Shown: positions 24,260-36,974 of the stretch, one piece after another
Layout: every line of letters begins with the position of its first letter
How positions within the stretch are numbered: the stretch's first letter is position 1
From: Fistularia commersonii
Lineage: Eukaryota; Chordata; Actinopteri; Syngnathiformes; Fistulariidae
Reading direction: 5' to 3'
DNA length: 64,000 bases
Assembly: GCA_037954325.1 (NCBI GenBank)
Contig: JBBMNZ010000026.1
Span: 5,149,501 to 5,213,500, forward strand
Made by a program: the position numbers and the translations under genes
Notes under the pieces: generated by a model
The model's database searches: none
The model's input: the letters and a program-made list of their open reading frames with translations, nothing else
What the model was told of the DNA's origin: nothing

Positions 24260-27200
24260 TCTTGTAGAAGAATACAAAAAAAGAAACCAAAAAATCCATG
24301 GCTGCTTCTTTAAGTTATATTATGATGGAGTACTTTAAGTAAATGTGTAAATGTGTATATGTGTGTGTGTGTGAGTGTGTGTGTGTTTGTGTGAGCATGT
24401 TGTGAATGGAGACGCTTAATCGCCTGCTGTCGTTCAATAAGAGGTTAAAGTGGTCTGTAATTTTGTAAAGGGATGGACTTAAAGCTCTGTCAATGGAGTG
24501 AGCGTTGTTTGTGCTTCTTGCTCTACTCAGGCCCCCGTGTTTATGTGTGCATTTGTAATAGGTTGACAATGCCTTAAAGCGGATGGTAGAGTGCCTCCAT
24601 TAAGCGTCTGATGGTTCCAGCTGTACACCAAGCAGCCTGATGGGCTGAAGGAGACAGTGTGACTATCTGTGCAAGTCTGTGATTGCGTGCATACTAGTGT
24701 GTAATGGAAGCCAGGTGTGTGTTTCTTGGTAATAGCGAGGAAGCACCCCTGCTGTTGTAAGTCTTTTCTGTCTGCCACAGGTCAGAAATCACACACACAC
24801 ACACATACACACACACACACACAACCACACACAGGCATGGTGGCCTCTTTCTTTCATTGCAAAGTAACTGCATGCAAAGTAACTCTGCTGACCCTCGCAC
24901 TATATCAGTCAAAGAATTTTGACAAGAGACCACACAGCATCCTTAAAGCAATCAGTCCTTAACACGAACCTCCGCTGGCGGAAAGTCTACTGTCAAGATA
25001 AACACACTCTTTCTTTATCTCCATTATTTAGTAAAGCTTTTCTTAAAATCAGCCTGAACTGTTAACTCCATTTAAAAAGAACAGATATGGAGATGGCCCT
25101 CCCGTACTCCCAAGACACAAAGAATCAGAACGGATCCGCGGGAACGAGTCAAAAAGCGTTCAGATCACTTGCCAATCATTCACTCTCATGGGCTTTTTTT
25201 TTTTTTTTCCCCGAACCGGCAGTCATCTCATTTTCACATTGAGACCTCATTGTGATTCCGGAAAATGAGGGAACAAGCAGACTACAGGGGAATAAAGAGA
25301 TTTTTTTTTTTTTAAGGCCTTAAAAGTATGAAATCAAAACAGTGACAGCTGTCATTATCTGCTGTGGGAGATGACTCACCGATCACTGCTGCTTTTGTCA
25401 TTCATTATTGTTTATGCCGAACACTCTGGCAATGCTTTTTGTCGAGTTGTGTCTTCGTCAAAGTTGCTCCTCGTTTAAGTGCTTTTTCTTCTCCATTATA
25501 ATAACTGTCTCTTACGCCTGACTTTTAAGATGCGGAAAAAGATGAGACGTGAAGCGACTTTCTCAGAGGGCTGCATCTGCTGACATGTACAAGGGGTTTA
25601 AAAAGCGAGCATGTTGTTCAACGCGTGCGCAACTCCAAACCCAAACATCCCGTCTCTTGCATGTTTAGCAGGAATAAAGCTCATTCCCAGACATACAGTT
25701 TCTTGCCCCGGTGTCTCAAAAATATCTCAAGAATCCTATTTTAACCATTTTAGAATTGACTTTCAGTATATTTTTTATTTTTCATTTTTCATGAGCCCTT
25801 TTTTTAAAGCTTAAAATCAGACATAGTTCAAAATATTAAGATCCCAAAAAGTTGAAGGTCATGGTTGATGGTATCATTTCTGTGTTGCCAAAAAAAAAAA
25901 AAAAAAAATGAAAAGGATAAGTGGCCGGCACTCAAATAGACCTGCGACTGAATGGCTTGTTACCTCTGGCGATGCAGTGAGTATTTTTGAGCCTTATTAG
26001 CCTTTAAAGTGCTGGGCCTCATCTGAGAGGGAAGCTAACCAAGATGATTAACAGTTTAAAGTCTCATTTAACAGGCGGAGATAGCGGTGGTCATGGCACT
26101 CTCTTCAATCTGCTTTCTCTCTGTTCCACTCCCTCTGAGGCTGAGTAATATTAAGTTCATAGCCCAGTGCCTTAATAGATGTATTAATATAACCAATGGG
26201 CTTGAGAGAGCATGAAATTATCTTTGAGTGATGAATTAAAGTCTTATTGATTGTCTGTAAGGTATTCACTACACTGCAGACAATTTGGAGCACGCTTTGC
26301 TGACTTATTGTCCCGGACTGAACGTTTGAACGCATTCCAGACCGAATGTAGAGATGAATGAAATACTTATTTAACCAAAACAAAAGTGTGTAATCTGTCA
26401 TTTTAAAACAGCTTCTCAAAAGGATTGTTAACAGTAGGGGGCTGGTGTCGGTATAAAATTTGGATGTATTATGTTGAGAAATATACAATCGTGTAAATAT
26501 AAAAAGTAAAAAGAATGCATTTGAAGCCTGCAGACATGATAACATTGGCTGAATGATTTTGTTGTTATTTTTCCCTATGCAAAAATAAGATCTTTTTATT
26601 TCCACAAGACCAAACACCTGATATTTTTTGCACCATCAACAGAGAAAACATGTAGACAAATCAGCATCTTCTCCCATTTGCAATTATTTAACAGGTCCTT
26701 TTCCTCTGCCACCTTTTTACTCATCTCACTTTAAAACCTCTCTACAAAGCCATATTGTCTTTGTGAATCCTAGGTTTCCTTAAAAACAAAAAAACAAAAA
26801 AAAAAACACGGGGAGTTAGAAACAGTTGTAGATCACCACAAGTCCCAAAGGGGACCAACCACATCACTCACTTCTGTGACTGGGAATATTTGTGACATCT
26901 CATATCTTCTCTCCTCCTCGGTTTCCAGCTGCCATTATGCGTCAAGACGAACGTTAAAAACTAAAGGGATTACTTCCTAATGGTGACTAAATCGTGACGT
27001 TTTCAAGTCTTCTTCTTTCCTCTTGTTTTTTTTTTTTTTTTCAAATGGCAGTTTTTTTTTCCCCGTTGAAAGCGCATTAAACATTCATTTAAAAAACAGC
27101 TGCTAAGGGAGGAAGATGAGAAAATAAGGGACAAAAGAGACCAAAAATGTAGACTTTACATACTTTGTTAAACATTGCCTGCATGTTTGAGACTGTTTCA

Positions 27201-28430
27201 GTGCAGTCCCAGATAAACCCTGACCTGTTATCTATCTGCATGAAGTCATCTTAACAACAGATACACAAATATCTCTGATCCTACCAAGAACCATCAATCT
27301 TAGAGTTAAGAGACTAAAGTTAAGAGAGACTGACAAATCTTGAAATTCACTGGATAGTAACCTGAGAATACTTCGCATAGGTTAGCGGTAGAAGGACCCG
27401 CTTCACAGGTATCTAATATAAAGATGTGTCTTGGCATAACGTGTACGTACATATTTGTCCTTTCATATTGATGATCCATATAGTCTTCCATATTTATTCA
27501 TTGTGAAGCATAATATTCTGCACATATGTCCTGCAACATTCTCAGAAAATGTATTGCCATGTCACCATTTGCCAAAATCTACTGTAACTCTCCTTCTCAT
27601 TTCAACCCTTTCCATTGTTCCCATGGCAACAATATAAAGCTCCATTATGGCAATTTGTCCCGGTTGATATATAATTATTGGCTATGACCATTACTCCTGC
27701 AGCTGCTATTTTTGCCTCCATCCTCTGGACATGGATAATTTAAAAGAAAAGGAAGAGGGGGAAAAAAAAAAAGACTGATCGGTTTGACTTGGGGAAAAAA
27801 TGTATTTAAGATAATGTAAATAAAAAAAAAAAAAAGAACTCCATAATACACGTTTGTTTCTATGTTCACTCCCCGGATTCTTCCCTGACCTCCTGGCTGT
27901 CGGAATTTTTAACTGTTGCCTGCCTGTCTGTCTCCTGGCAGCACACCTGTCAAATCAGTCACGCTCTATCTCCCTGACGCTCGCTTTGGTTAAGTCTCTG
28001 TTTAACATTTGCACAGGAAGACAATCAAAACCCACTTTCTCTTTGTCAGGAAACAAACAAAGGACAGACCAAAAATTCAAACAAAAACTCGTAACATGCA
28101 CGCCGCACACAAACACACGCACTAACACTGAAGTGACCGCGGAGAAAATAATAGAGGGGAAAAAGAAGCTGGAAAGGAAATGAGGTCAAAGGTCAAGTGT
28201 TAAAGTGCCCCACCAAATGACCGAAGCACAAACTATTGTGTTTGGACTTCTTTTTATAAAGCCTTTGCAAATGACTCACTTTTAAAACGGCGATCACACG
28301 AGACAAACTGAAAATGGAAAGATGTTTACTTTTAGACAAACAGCATTTAGAACAAACAACCCTTTGCCTATTAACCTGTTTATATTTGTTGTTTCTGCAG
28401 CTATGTAAATCTTTAAGATTACTCCCTGCT
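24260..28430. other. Gene-free sequence
   Basis: No gene supported. Simple repeats: TG-rich 24355-24395, CA 24788-24834, A19 25890-25908, T-runs near 25195, 25303 and 27026. A 12-bp direct repeat TGCAAAGTAACT occurs twice at about 24858-24885. The minus-strand 170-codon frame at 26105-26617 has no recognisable domain; the block 25980-26400 is non-repetitive with many TTAAT words and is described under findings. No transposon was recognised. Confidence 0.6.
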
Positions 28431-28434
28431 TGAC

Positions 28435-29010
28435 TTGGAAAAAAAAAAAGTTAGAGTGACAAGTTCAGGTGACAAAGGATCTGAGCGTATCAGACCGTGT
28501 GGGAAACGGTTGAAGCTACCAGACATCACAGGGCGTATTCAGACAGATAGGGAATTCAGACCTGCGTATAACCCTGGGACTATCATGGAGATATTCCCGA
28601 CAGTGTTTTTGGATTTTTGAAATCTATTCAAATGCAAAAGAAAGAAAAAAAAAAAAGATTGAAAGCTGATGAGCTGTGATTCAGGCAGATAAAAAAAAAA
28701 GTAGGGCACACAAAACATGGTAAGGTGTCTGGCACTTCCGTGCTTTTGCATGTTGTCTCTCAGAAGGGGGGGAAAAAACAGAGAGGTGGGAGAAGTTAAA
28801 CTTGAGACAAAACTGCAGGGGGAGGGAAGGGAGGGCAAAGTAAAGAGACAAGGTGACAATAGAGGGGGGAAAAGAGCGGGATGTTTGAAGACGAGCAGTG
28901 TCCCTCGGTGACTCTCGCTGCTCTCCTTTGCCTCGGCTGCCAGATTAAATGAGGGTGGAACAGAGCGATAGGAGGGAGTGATGGGAGCAGAGGGGAGTGG
29001 AAGGGGAGGA
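28435..29010. repeat. Purine-rich block (A/G)
   Basis: The plus strand is purine-rich, most strongly at 28740-29010 (GGGAGGGAAGGGAGGGC-type words). The 170-codon minus-strand frame at 28539-29051 is Pro/Ser/Leu/Phe-rich because of this composition, so I do not annotate it as a gene. G-clusters near 28820-28890 and 28985-29010 could form quadruplexes. Confidence 0.7.
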
Positions 29011-30524
29011 GGTTGTAAGTAGGCCTGGCACCCTGCTGTGACCCCCATCAATCAACACATACATAGATACATACGCAGGGGTATGCCCCTTCCATCACTA
29101 CCGCTAATGAGCTATTTACACAAAGAGTTGTTTGTGCACATCCAATGAGCTCTGCCAAATCACATGCGAAAGCTCAAAAAAAACCTCTTTTGCAGACATG
29201 CAAAAAAGGGAGCGTGCAACACCCAGGTTTACTGGAAAACAAGAACAAGAAGCCAGACAACATCAAGACTCTCAGTCAGACAGACAGATGTAATCCATAC
29301 CGTGTATCTCGACGAGAAAAGTCTTTCAAATACATTTTCAATCCAACAACCAACTGTTTATACCCGTAAAATGGGTCTTTGATTATGTAAACCTTACTGC
29401 ATAGTTATCATCTCAAATTTATAGTTCATTTTTCCCGGTATTTCCTCTTAGTGTACATGCTACAAGGAGCTTTCAGATATCGCTTCTTTTACTTTTTTTT
29501 TTTTCTTTTTTTAGCTTTTTCCTTTCTCTCTCCAAAGGACCTGAGGTGATAACGAAATGCGATGAGGGAACACTGCGAAACCCCCGACCGGTCAAAGAAA
29601 ATATAATCTTCAATACCAAAACTTATGAGCCGCAATTATTGTTTATCTTATAATCACATGACTAAATTAAATTTCAGCAGTAAAAAGAAACACGTTGCCC
29701 CTGCGGCAATACACAGCCACAGACCGGCAGCGCGCAGCCAGTTACCCACAAACACATATCTGGTTCCACTGCAATCAGAATCCCGGTTGGAGCCAGACTC
29801 GCTACCCGGAGCAGCAATTCATCTGCCTGCCAGGAGTAGAGCTTCACATCACTGTGTTGATCCCCATAGTATATGGACTTCTCTCGGGAGGCTGATGGGA
29901 AAAAAGCTGTAAAGCTGAGTCTTTCTTCACCTACAAACATGCCGGAACGACAGGCGTCTCCCCGATCCGTGGAGGCACTGACTTTCTAATGAAAAACTGG
30001 ACGATGTGACCTTTTTTTTTTTTTTTTTTTTTTTTAATTCAGGGCCGATTCTCTGAGAGCATCCTTATCACATTCACAGGATTTACACCTGGAAACCATA
30101 AGGGTAACCACGGTCTGATCTCTTAGTCACTGAGCGGCTCCCAGCAAGTGGTTTGCGTCAAGGGCTAAAGACCCCACGGTGGTAGAATTATGGGGTTCCT
30201 TCATTTTACCAAGCCAAATGTCCCCCTAACAATAATTATTAGATAAGTGAGAGGTGTTTTTTTTGAAAGGATTTGATCGGCCATGAGCAGCAGGAAGTTA
30301 TAGTGTTACTATGGTAATGCGGTGGAAAATGGAGTCCTGCTACCAAAAAAACAAGCTAAACTCAGCTGACCTTCACTGATATTGTGTCAAAATCAGTCTC
30401 AGTTTTATATTTCCATAAAAAATAAAGAACAAAAATCAATGTAATTCCAATAGATGAACTTGACCTTTTTCTTTTTTCCCCCAAGCATCATACATTGCTG
30501 ATTGGGGGACTTGTTAAGAGAAAG

Positions 30525-30595
<71 letters not shown>
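30525..30595. repeat. A28-(TA)n compound repeat
   Basis: A run of about 28 A continues directly into roughly 43 bp of TA. The junction of a homopolymer with a TA array is strand-asymmetric and easily melted. Confidence 0.95.
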
Positions 30596-30597
<2 letters not shown>

Positions 30598-31469
30598 AAT
30601 ACATTTATTATTCTGAAACATTCTGAATATACACTGAAATTACATCTTATTACTTTATCACAAAAATGCATCTCTGCAAGATGTGTCCAGAGACATGCAG
30701 ACTATATCCACTCGGACACCATTTGCAACAGGACTCATAAATGTAACAGTTTGATTAATTTTAAGTATATTAATTTTAAATCTATGACTCATTTCCACAC
30801 TTAAAAGCGTTTGTATAGAAATCAAATTTTCAGAATTCCCAGCGACTGAAACGCAGCAATGCCCTGTTAAATATTAAAATAAACACATAAACATACAAGC
30901 AGAAAAACAGGCAGACAGGGGCACATACACAGCGTGCGCACACACGCATGCACACGTGCACGACAAAAGGGGAGTAAGTTTAGATGTTATGTACCTTTAA
31001 TGATGCATGGCAAGTTAATATGAATTTACTGCACATTATAGCGGTATTTTATCACGACTTTAACTCAGCAAACCACAGGAGGTTCACACACATCAAATGG
31101 AGATTGTCCACAATATACATTTTATAGCCATGGCTGCCGTCTGTAACTACTTCAATCCATGCATGAGTAAAAGAAATGAATTTAGTTAGTTGGCACAGTC
31201 TATGCAAAGAGTGTATTCAATGACATGAAGATTAAAAACTATGTGCATTTATGCTAGTTTATACATCACTGTCGCAGCGAGGGGTCAGGGAGAAACTGAG
31301 AGAATGAAAAAATGAGGAATTTACATATATAAACACAGATAAATGCTGAGAGGATAAAGAAGTCTCCATCCAACTTTCCAACACTTACAAAAACTGACTT
31401 TGACAGATTACTGTTTTCACCCCAATAAAGCATTTTGATTCAGCAAAGAAGGACAAACCTGCTGTGCCT

Positions 31470-31475
31470 GTGTGT

Positions 31476-31533
<58 letters not shown>
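31470..31533. repeat. (GT)n microsatellite, 64 bp
   Basis: A GT array with one TA interruption near its left end. A second GT array in the same orientation lies 117 bp to the right. Confidence 0.95.
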
Positions 31534-31536
<3 letters not shown>

Positions 31537-31650
31537 TACACTGCAAAGGCAAATCCTTTGCCCTGGATAAAAGCTGAAGTATCTAGTCAGCAACATGACA
31601 AACCAATCTACTGTTGCTACTTTGAGAGGACCCCACATAAAGACAGGTAG

Positions 31651-31691
31651 GTGTGTGTGTGTGTGTGTGTGCGTGTGTGTGTGTGTGTGTG
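31651..31691. repeat. (GT)n microsatellite, 41 bp
   Basis: GT array with a single GC interruption, followed by GAGCACGCACACA. It is in the same orientation as the array at 31470-31533. Confidence 0.95.
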
Positions 31692-34047
31692 AGCACGCAC
31701 ACAACGAGCTTGTTTTTTAATTGTCCTATAACCAGGCAGTATGAAATTCTGAGTATTCCCAGGATGTGCGAAGAAAACACTGTATCTAAAGGCATTTCAC
31801 TTTAATTCAAAAATACATCTGTTATGAAATCCCTAGATGGGACATTTGTAAATATAATTTTTATATGGTTAGAATTAAAAACAAATTAAATAAGTGAAAG
31901 AAATATTGAAGTTTAATGAAGAAGAATATTGGTACAAATATTAAATCTCTATCATACACACACAAATACAATATTTTCAATAATATTTTCAAACTTTTTT
32001 TTTTTTCCCTTTTGATAATGACAATGTGTCACTACCACGTGTCCATGCAAATACAGAAGACAGAAGTCATCTCATGTTAATTGGTACTAAGAAAGATTAA
32101 TGTAACAAACTGCAAATGACTAAAATTGTATTCTACTGGTCTGGATGAATCATAGATTGTCCCTTTTTGTCAACTTTATGATTATTTAATTAGGTCCCGA
32201 CATGAATGTAATAATACTGGACTCCGGCATTCGCCGCATAAATTTGCAAGAAAAGCTATGTCTTAAGAAAACATGGTTAATAAATAAAAATAACAATAAT
32301 TTCTTCCACTGCTGACCAGGGAACGAAATGAAAGTCTTCAGGGACATTTCAAGAAGACCCAAGAGAGACAGCAAGCAAAAGCAAAACAACAGAGATGAGT
32401 CAACAACAGAGAACGATGGAAGTTTGAGGAAAGAACAGACAGTGAAGGAAGATGAAAAGCAGACGTGCGATAAGGTACACAATTTCAAGCATCCAGCGGC
32501 CGAAGCGCCTTCTGACGGAAGCTCACTTTGCTGTTGCGCCTCAACAGCAGACTTTGATGAGCATTTCTGCACGTGCCCACTGTTGGATCCGTTGGTCACA
32601 GAATCCTCTCAACAAGCATTTATTGGAATGTAGACACGAATCTAACGTGTCTGATTCAAGAGGATTACATCGGTAATAATTCGTGCTGTCATGTTTTTTG
32701 ATACAAGGAGATTAGGACTGAAGATTAGTCAACCGCTGTCGCCATACAGCGGAATCACTTATATGCACTGAAAGGTCCATTCTCACATAGTGTAGTAAGC
32801 CTAGAGTCAAAACCAAGTGGGGGAGTATTGTGCACCAGTATGAGATTAGTTTAGGTACAGACGCACGCTCGATTTGTTAGTATGTGATAGATAGTCGCGG
32901 ATTACTTGCCCATTTAGTGTCTCCCCATCAGCCCAATCTGAGTGTGATAATGGAGATCGACAGACACTGCACATTTCAGTGTTGGCTCTACTCTGATCTA
33001 AGTTCAATTTTTCTGACACTCTGCTATTTTGATCCTTGAAATTATGCAACGGCAAACCTGACTCATCCAAAAAAATAGATGAAATCCTATGTGAATGCTC
33101 TTTTAATGTAATTTCTTCCGACCCACAAAAGACTTAAAGGATAAGACCTTCTAAATGAATCAGAGCTATATACAAAGGAACAGTTTTTTTTTTTCCTCTT
33201 TTTTTTTTTTTTTATGTGTTAAGTGGCTGTCATTGCCAGCTTGCAACTATTGTGAAATTCGCAAATTCAAAGCCGCAGCTGCACAAACATCTAACGACAA
33301 GAAGTGCTCATTATGAAAAGTAAGGGTGAACAAAAATAAATAGAAGACCTTGTGTACCAGTAAAAATGCACCCAGAGTTATAATTCTGACTACAACAGCG
33401 CACCTGACTGGTGTGGCACTCATCCTACCAACCCCCCCAGCAGAACAAAAGCAGTTTTGCAAAACAAATGTTACAACACAACTGCATCATTTGAAATATG
33501 TTAGTGTTATATAGTTTAGAACGCGGCAGCAACTGCCATGCAAATGTCAAAGACATACATTATACCCTAAGAGGCATGGATGTTGAAATTACAAGAAAAA
33601 AATAGCATTGATAGTAATACCAAGCATAGTCTGGCCTCTTGCTTACTGAAATATATCTGAGAAAATCACTAAATTGGTAAAAAAATGTCTTTATAATGAG
33701 CTAATCCTGGATTTAAGTGTCCCTGCCCATGATAACCCGGGTGTCTAGTAGCTTAGTGCGGTCCAAATGTGGTCCAGGTTTTGGGCTCATGAAACTATAG
33801 ACATTATTGATTGGGGATAATAGAGGGCTCGCTTGATGGGAAATCTTTGGGCGCAAAATTCCCCTGTTTTGTGGATCAGTAACATTATATTTGTATGCAT
33901 ATACCGGATCAATAGCCAAAATAATGCAAAAGTATCTCTAAAAGGCATAATTTGGTTGTACAACATATTATATTGTATTCATTTCACTTTGACAGAATTA
34001 TTATACACACGGTGATGCTGGGAAGAAAGACATTTTTTCCCCAGTAC

Positions 34048-34051
<4 letters not shown>

Positions 34052-34083
<32 letters not shown>
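34052..34083. repeat. (TA)n microsatellite
   Basis: TA array of about 32 bp with one CA interruption in the middle. Confidence 0.9.
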
Positions 34084-34340
34084 TAATAATTCATATTTCT
34101 TGCACATCTATCATATTATACAGTATCAATCAGTCCTACATTACCTACAAAATGCGATGCATTCTGACTGGACTGAATAAAAAATCCCAAGTGTGATGTG
34201 AACCGGGGTGGGAATCCGCTGCATGATGTAGTATTCAGATTTTTTTTTTTTTTTTTCCCATTTCCAGTGATTCAGCTCACTCCATGAATCAGCCCTTTTA
34301 ACTTTTACCTCACTCATTGGACTTATTTAATAATAATAAT

Positions 34341-34537
34341 AATGATGATTAATAATTTATCCTTTCTTAGTCCCTCGTGGGGAAATTTGTTCTCTGCAAT
34401 TAACCCATTATGGATGAACCACGAGCGGTAGGCTGCCGATCGACCAGCGCCAGGGGAGAAGTTAGAGGTTCAGTATCTTGCTCAACAACACTTCGACACA
34501 TTAGGAGGAGCCGGCAATCGAACCGCGGATGTTGAAA
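34341..34537 (-). mobile_element. SINE-like teleost interspersed repeat
   Basis: On the minus strand GGTTCGATTGC (complement of 34514-34524) fits a Pol III B-box. The plus strand has the phrases TAGTCCCTCGTGGGGAAATT, TCTGCAATTAACCCAT, CAGCGCCAGGGGAGAAGTTA and CTCAACAACACTTCGACACA, a series I recognise from a common fish repeat (rail of 'stop-and-count' words ending in a B-box). It starts beside a TAA/TGA trinucleotide patch (34328-34352). No A-box is visible, so the copy may be truncated. The exact family name is not given because I cannot check it. Confidence 0.6.
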
Positions 34538-35535
34538 AGGATGATGGAAAAATGTTTATTTCAAGGCTTTACATCGATAACTGCATATGCTTTGGGAATT
34601 GATATTTGGTGTTTTACATTGTCTGAAACAACAAAGAGGGAAATGCCGCCACATAATGTCAATCAGCTTTATTATCTAAATGCCAAATTTCCAAATGTTG
34701 TTTAGGTCAGGTCACGAATGCTATGCAGTTCACTTGAGCAAACAAAAAACGAATTGACAAATGGATAAATAAAGTCCGTACAGAAAGAAAGTATTTGCAT
34801 TCAGCCATTCATCATCGCCATTTTAGTCAAACATGTGCAGTGTTGCATGTAATGTAAAAATGTCAGCAAAAATATACATTAATCACCTATCTTGCCTTAT
34901 CTAACCTACCTTGCCCAATCATCCGTATAAGCTACAGCTCAGATCGGACTTAAACCCCAACTTTAGAAACAGGTCAACCTCTCCGAGCTCATTCATTTAA
35001 CATGAGATGTTAATGTCTCTGGAAGATTTAGCCGGGGCAAGAGAGTATAGGAGAGCATCCACGTGGGTGTGAGGGGGGTCGTGCAAGAAAGAGAATATGC
35101 ATGAGAAAGTGCGTATGAGTGAGTAACAAAAGCAAAGAGGAAGTTAAAGATATAAAAGTGTGAAAGGATGAAGAAACGCAAACAGCGGGGCACTTAGGTT
35201 GGGTGAGTTTGAGTCAGAGAAGGAAAAGGGTGGATAGGAACTTGGTGGAAAAAAAAAAGATGTGGAAATAGGTCAAAACAGTATGAAATGCAGGTCAGAC
35301 AAAAGGAACAAACCGCAGCGAGGCAGTCTCTTGAAATTGTGCTGTATTGAGATAAAGAGAAAAAAAAGAGAGACTAAGGGAAGAAACAACGGAGATGGAG
35401 GTCTTTCCAGGGTCAGCCAGCATACAGTTGGAGCCTTAAGGTAGATGACCTTTATGAAAGGGCCTGTTGTCATGCTGAGGACACACACAAGCATGCAGAC
35501 AAGTGGACGCACGAACACACATAAGCACCCCCCCC

Positions 35536-35566
<31 letters not shown>

Positions 35567-35902
35567 AGCGCAGGCACTGGCAGGTCCCAGGGGCCACGAG
35601 CTTGAAAGTTCATGTAATCTCGCAAAATACGTGTTCCAGTATTGAACTAAGCACTGCTTTGTGCTATAGTTTTAACTAGTTATTCTTCTGTCTGATGCAC
35701 TCTGTTTTGTCACATTTCCAAAGTTTTTGTTTTCGAAGATTAGAAATCAATTTTCATTTTATGTTCAATGTAAAAACCGTTATATACACTTTGAGTATTT
35801 CTTGCTTTCTTCGATTCATAATAATTGTGTGAGGAGAAATTGCTTGCCTTCTTTGATCATGAACATTTAGCTGACCATCACGGTGGGTTCTCTACAAGCT
35901 GC

Positions 35903-35955
35903 TGAAAGTTTAAAACGTGCAACTTTAAAGATATTAAAACACGTTTAAACTTTCA
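35903..35955. repeat. 16-bp hairpin (one bulge, 20-nt loop)
   Basis: TGAAAGTTTAAAACGTG at 35903-35919 pairs with CACGTTTAAACTTTCA at 35940-35955: sixteen consecutive base pairs with one bulged A. The loop is 35920-35939. The flanks do not continue the pairing and no target-site duplication was seen. Could be a relic of a short MITE or simply a cruciform. Confidence 0.8.
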
Positions 35956-36938
35956 TCCGTGGCAATATTCTTCAAATGGATTTTCTGTGTTGCACGCAGC
36001 CAGAGATGGAATAACTCATAGCGTGCAGGAATCATAGTAGCAGCTCCACAGTGGAGTCATTCCAGGAAACTGGAAAGGTAAACACCAAATGTTGTAAAGC
36101 AGGTAAACCTAACAAAAGTGTGTTGTGTTACATCGAATTTCTTGCACGAATGCGGTAGCTTAGGTAGTGGGCAAGCAGAGGGGAAACACGTTAACACTGT
36201 CTACAAGTTGTACTCTATGTTGCTTGATGTCACTTTGCTTAGGCGTAGCCATTTTGCACCAGGGGAGCTGGCAGTGTTTGACTGCTATTCAGAGAGGTCT
36301 AAAAGCTAGTGGAGGTGACATCACTGGCCCTTGTACCTCTAAATATTACATCAGACTTGTCCCCTTGGGAAACCTCTCAGAGTCCTTTCACAGTACTATT
36401 TGTGTCTCTTTTTCACATCCCTTTTGAGCCCAACTCCCTGTGGTACGACATTCTGCTTTCTCTCAGCACAAATCTCTCTCCTTTCTCTGTGAGCTTTGGT
36501 TCATCCCCAACAATCCCCCTACCTTCCTTTCCAACCACCAATAATCTCACATGTGCAGTTTTGACCAAATGTCTGGGTCAGATTGTTTTTTTGAGGTATC
36601 AACAGCAAATGTAATTTTCAGACGGACTAAATCAAATTACAACAAAAATGTTCTTAAATGTTTTTTACAGATTTGCTTGCTTTGGACGCTGAAATTCGGA
36701 GTACTTTTTTGAACCCGGTAAACAATTTCGGAAATATTGAGACAACGTCTGGAAAATAAAATGAGATCAAAAATAAAAATAAAAAAAAAAAATTAAAAAA
36801 GGAAGCAATCATTAGTAAAATAAAAAAAATATATAATAAAAAAATAAAAATTAAAGTAAATAGTTGATGGTTGCCACTTACTGTACACAGCACTTTAAAA
36901 CCTTGTTTTTTCAAAGCACTAGATAGCTCTCATCCATC

Positions 36939-36941
<3 letters not shown>

Positions 36942-36973
<32 letters not shown>
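36942..36973. repeat. (CA)n microsatellite
   Basis: A pure CA array of about 32 bp just right of a CATCCATCCA patch. Confidence 0.95.

Positions 36974-36974
<1 letters not shown>

Larger units (their letters stand above)
29011..34340. other. Gene-free sequence with microsatellites
   Basis: Contains T24 (30012-30035), an A28 plus (TA)n compound (30525-30595), two GT arrays (31470-31533 and 31651-31691), T-rich 33187-33213, and (TA)n at 34052-34083. Frames of 60-137 codons have no recognised domains; those at 31417-31795 translate the GT arrays. 32330-32640 is open on the plus strand for 101 codons, but the product is unremarkable and the frame lacks promoter or splice context. No transposon was recognised. 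Confidence 0.6.

Noticed and set aside
26105..26617. 170-codon minus-strand open frame
   Set aside because: No domain, no promoter or splice context, and a composition expected of AT-rich DNA.
28539..29051. 170-codon minus-strand open frame rich in Pro, Ser, Leu and Phe
   Set aside because: It translates a purine-rich block; the amino acid content is forced by composition.
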